Source: CAYQTO01 sp964420455 (GTDB lineage: Bacteria > Sumerlaeota > Sumerlaeia > SLMS01). Taken from it: a stretch of DNA of 7,875 nt. The stretch spans positions 1-7,875 of the forward strand of contig CAYQTO010000165.1 in the NCBI GenBank assembly GCA_964420455.1. The letters are read 5' to 3'. The notes under the pieces were generated by a model that saw only the letters and a program-made list of their open reading frames with translations, did not search any database and had not been told where the DNA came from. The position numbers and the translations under genes were made by a program. This document shows, piece by piece, positions 5,817 to 7,875 of the stretch. Numbering within the stretch: the first letter of the stretch is position 1; every line of letters starts with the position of its first letter.

Positions 5817-6824
5817 ATGAGCTCAAATCGGAGTGGCCTCCTCGTCACCGGCGGTGCGGGTTACATCGGGTCCCATGCGGTGCTGGCCCTGCTGGCGGCG
5901 GGGCACCGCGTGGTGGTGCTGGACAATCTTGTTTATGGTCATCGCCAAGTCGTCCCGCCGGAGGCCACCTTTGTCGAGGGCGACATCGCGGACAGGGCAT
6001 TGGTGGATCGTGTTCTTTCCGATCACGCCATCGACGCGGTCATGCATTTCTCCGCCTATGCCTATGTGGGCGAATCGGTCACGGATCCGCGCAAGTATTA
6101 CCACAATAACGTCCTGGCGACGATGACGCTGTTGGACGCGATGCTTGCCGCGGGCATTCATCAATTTGTCTTTTCCTCCACCTGCGCCACCTATGGGGTT
6201 CCGGAATCCGTCCCGATTAGGGAGGACGCGCCCCAGCGACCGATTAACCCGTATGGTTGGACAAAGCTGATGGTGGAGCGCATTCTGGCCGACTACGATC
6301 GTGCGTACGGATTGCGTTCGGTGGTGTTTCGCTATTTCAACGCGGCGGGGGCGGACCCGGAGGGACGCACGGGGGAGGATCACGATCCGGAAACGCACCT
6401 GATTCCCCTCGTGCTGGATGCGGCGGCGGGCCGGCGCGAGGCCATTACCGTCTTCGGGACCGATTACGACACGCCGGACGGCACCTGCGTGCGGGATTAC
6501 ATTCATGTGGCGGACCTGGCGGAGGCGCACGTCCGCGGGATGGAGCACCTGCGGGGCGGCGGCGTGAGCGAGGCGTTCAACCTCGGCAATGGGGCGGGCT
6601 ATTCGGTCCGCGAGGTGATCGACACGGCGCAGCGGGTAACGGGGCGCGAGATTCCGGTGGTGGAGGGCCCGCGGCGCGCGGGCGACCCGCCGCGACTGGT
6701 GGGCTCCGCGGAGAAGGCCCGCCGCACCCTCGGCTGGCAGCCCCGATATGCAGACCTCGAGACCATCGTGCGCCACGCCTGGGCATGGCACGAAAACCGG
6801 ACGGCTGCCCATGGAAACACCTGA
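5817..6824 (+). CDS. galE: UDP-glucose/UDP-N-acetylglucosamine 4-epimerase (GalE)
   Basis: The 335-aa short-chain dehydrogenase-type epimerase interconverts UDP-Glc and UDP-Gal, and perhaps UDP-GlcNAc and UDP-GalNAc, by NAD-dependent oxidation and reduction at C4. It has the Rossmann motif TGGAGYIGSH (11-20), SSTCATYG (120-127, Thr122 at the position of E. coli Ser124), the YxxxK pair in NPYGWTKLMVE (Tyr146, Lys150), FRYFNAAGADPEG and TPDGTCVRDYIHVADLA. Length matches E. coli GalE (338 aa). At the site of E. coli Tyr299, which limits acceptance of N-acetylated sugars, the alignment places Leu294 (segment AGDPPRLVGSA). The start at 5817 lies 16 nt after the flippase stop with a weak GGCGGA upstream; an ATG at 5730 is open but would add 29 residues read out of the flippase frame. 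Codons end about equally in C and G. The gene overlaps the next by 14 nt. Confidence 0.95.
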   Translation: MSSNRSGLLVTGGAGYIGSHAVLALLAAGHRVVVLDNLVYGHRQVVPPEATFVEGDIADRALVDRVLSDHAIDAVMHFSAYAYVGESVTDPRKYYHNNVLATMTLLDAMLAAGIHQFVFSSTCATYGVPESVPIREDAPQRPINPYGWTKLMVERILADYDRAYGLRSVVFRYFNAAGADPEGRTGEDHDPETHLIPLVLDAAAGRREAITVFGTDYDTPDGTCVRDYIHVADLAEAHVRGMEHLRGGGVSEAFNLGNGAGYSVREVIDTAQRVTGREIPVVEGPRRAGDPPRLVGSAEKARRTLGWQPRYADLETIVRHAWAWHENRTAAHGNT

Positions 6825-7872
6825 AACCGAGCGCCCCCTCGTCACCTTTGCGATCATCGCCTACAATCAGGAGAAGTTCATCCGAGAGGCGGTCGAAGGC
6901 GCCTTTGCCCAGACCTATGAACCGCTCGAGATTGTCCTTTCGGATGATTGTTCCACAGACCGTACCTTTGAGATCATGCAGGAGATGGCCGCAAATTACA
7001 ATGGCCCGCACAAGGTGATCCTGAACCGCAATGAGGAAAACAGAGGTATCGGCGGGCACGTTAACAGGGCAATGGAAGTATCCAAAGGGGAATTCATCGT
7101 CGTGGCCGCAGGTGATGACATTTCGAGGCCTGATCGAACCACACGGCTGTACGAAAAGGTAAAGGATCGTCTTTCCGAACCGGTGTCGATTTACTCTGGG
7201 TGTGAGTTTATTGATGAAGAGGGCCGCCTTACGGGATCCATGGAGAAACCCGTTCGCAGCCTCCCGGACGATAACAGGGACGAACTCTGCGAAGGACTCT
7301 CCTCTGGTCGTATCTATGGCTTTTGCCTTGGTGCCACCCACGCATGGACACGAGCTACCTGGCGGCTGTTCGGAGACCTCCACCCCGAGGTCATCGCCGA
7401 GGATAACTGTATCAGCCTGCGGAATGCGCTTGTCGGCTCCGTGCATTTTCTTCCGGACCATCTGGTCCAACGACGATTCCACGGAAAAAACGTTTATGCG
7501 GAAGTCATCTCTCCGAGGTCCACAGCAGATCGCATGCGGACGCAGCTTCAAGGGGCCGTCGTCTATAGGGGGATTCTCTTGAATTTTCAGCAGGATTTGA
7601 AGACGCTTTCAATTAAGGAAGACCGGGTCACCAGGACGCAACTGACGCTGTTGGAAAACGCCCTCAAGAGGGAATGGCGAATCAATGAGCAGAGGTTGAG
7701 GGTACTCAAGTCCTCTGGCTGGACCCGCCTAAGGGAGGCCTTTCGGTATTGTTTGCTGGTAAGGTTGAGCGCAGACTCTATTGCCTTAACGATCCATGCT
7801 CTCCATCCTTCCGCGTACGACCTCTATCGACGGATGAGATACAGTGAACACGCCCAGGTGCGTCGCGTGTAG
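6811..7872 (+). CDS. Family 2 glycosyltransferase
   Basis: A 353-aa GT-A fold inverting glycosyltransferase. The N-terminus has the usual VTFAIIAYNQEKFIREAVEG (11-30), then EIVLSDDCSTDRTFEIM (40-56) that binds the nucleotide, ENRGIGGHVNRAM, and the metal-binding DxD-type site in VVAAGDDISRPDR (97-109, Asp102-Asp103). The likely catalytic base is in the AEDN segment (Glu197-Asp198), followed by HLVQRRFHGKN (217-227). The catalytic domain ends near residue 235. The remaining 115 residues are charged and mostly helical-looking, with basic and hydrophobic stretches (FRYCLLVRL) that could lie at the membrane; no clear transmembrane helix is seen. Donor and acceptor cannot be read from the sequence; the local sugars are dTDP-3-acetamido-3,6-dideoxyhexose, UDP-HexNAc(A) and UDP-Gal(NAc). 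The start ATG lies 14 nt inside galE, and the conserved fold begins 10 residues later. The stop falls three bases before the window end, so the operon may continue. Confidence 0.92.
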   Translation: METPETERPLVTFAIIAYNQEKFIREAVEGAFAQTYEPLEIVLSDDCSTDRTFEIMQEMAANYNGPHKVILNRNEENRGIGGHVNRAMEVSKGEFIVVAAGDDISRPDRTTRLYEKVKDRLSEPVSIYSGCEFIDEEGRLTGSMEKPVRSLPDDNRDELCEGLSSGRIYGFCLGATHAWTRATWRLFGDLHPEVIAEDNCISLRNALVGSVHFLPDHLVQRRFHGKNVYAEVISPRSTADRMRTQLQGAVVYRGILLNFQQDLKTLSIKEDRVTRTQLTLLENALKREWRINEQRLRVLKSSGWTRLREAFRYCLLVRLSADSIALTIHALHPSAYDLYRRMRYSEHAQVRRV

Positions 7873-7875
7873 TCA

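Noticed and set aside
4249..5820. 523-codon plus-strand frame overlapping the flippase
   Set aside because: The translation is rich in Arg, Pro, Gly, Cys and His with no membrane segments. The frame at 4265-5800 encodes a clear Wzx-type flippase.
5823..6857. 344-codon open frame on the minus strand covering galE
   Set aside because: It mirrors galE exactly, shows no recognisable family motif, and GC-rich genes often leave the opposite strand open.
1..7875. CRISPR array, tRNA/rRNA, insertion sequence, attachment site or phage-defence system
   Set aside because: No direct-repeat array, transposase, inverted terminal repeats, cloverleaf-like sequence or defence-type proteins were seen, and almost all bases are within metabolic genes.

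Overview
The window is a gene-dense, one-strand (+) piece of a surface-polysaccharide (O-antigen, capsule or exopolysaccharide) biosynthesis locus. It holds eight genes or gene parts, separated by 16 nt or less or overlapping. No RNA gene, CRISPR array, insertion sequence, promoter or terminator could be recognised. The DNA is mostly GC-rich. The protein families (nucleotide-sugar enzymes, Wzx-type flippase, GT2 glycosyltransferase) point to a bacterium making a complex, lipid-linked, flippase-exported glycan. The sequence does not fix the phylum: a GC-rich Gram-negative, possibly uncultured, would fit. A 10-N scaffold gap at 590-599 shows that this is a draft assembly.

Layout. 1-396: the C-terminal third of a WbpA-like UDP-N-acetylhexosamine 6-dehydrogenase, cut by the window edge. 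407-1314: rmlA, glucose-1-phosphate thymidylyltransferase, interrupted by the N-run; the run is one base too short (or otherwise not the true length), so the frame breaks artificially. 1326-2267: a two-domain FdtD/WxcM-like protein with a left-handed beta-helix N-acetyltransferase followed by a cupin 3,4-ketoisomerase. 2264-3388: an FdtB/QdtB-type PLP sugar aminotransferase. 3378-4265: a PAPS-dependent sulfotransferase. 4265-5800: a Wzx/O-antigen translocase. 5817-6824: a GalE-type UDP-hexose 4-epimerase. 6811-7872: a family 2 glycosyltransferase. Neighbouring genes from fdtD onward overlap (4, 11, 1 and 14 nt) or lie 16 nt apart, which suggests one polycistronic message with translational coupling.

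How they work together. RmlA makes dTDP-glucose. A 4,6-dehydratase (RmlB), not present here, would give dTDP-4-keto-6-deoxyglucose. The cupin domain moves the keto group to C3, the aminotransferase aminates C3, and the beta-helix domain acetylates the amine. The product would be dTDP-Fuc3NAc or dTDP-Qui3NAc. The dehydrogenase and GalE would supply UDP-HexNAcA and UDP-Gal/GalNAc-type sugars. The GT2 enzyme transfers one sugar, the sulfotransferase may sulfate the glycan, and the flippase exports the lipid-linked unit.

Base composition is mosaic. The first two genes use C-ending codons almost exclusively, the sulfotransferase is much richer in A/T at third positions, and galE uses C- and G-ending codons about equally. 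This suggests cassette assembly by transfer. No wholly new system is evident. The most notable points are the bifunctional FdtD-type enzyme and the sulfotransferase embedded in an aminosugar/flippase operon.
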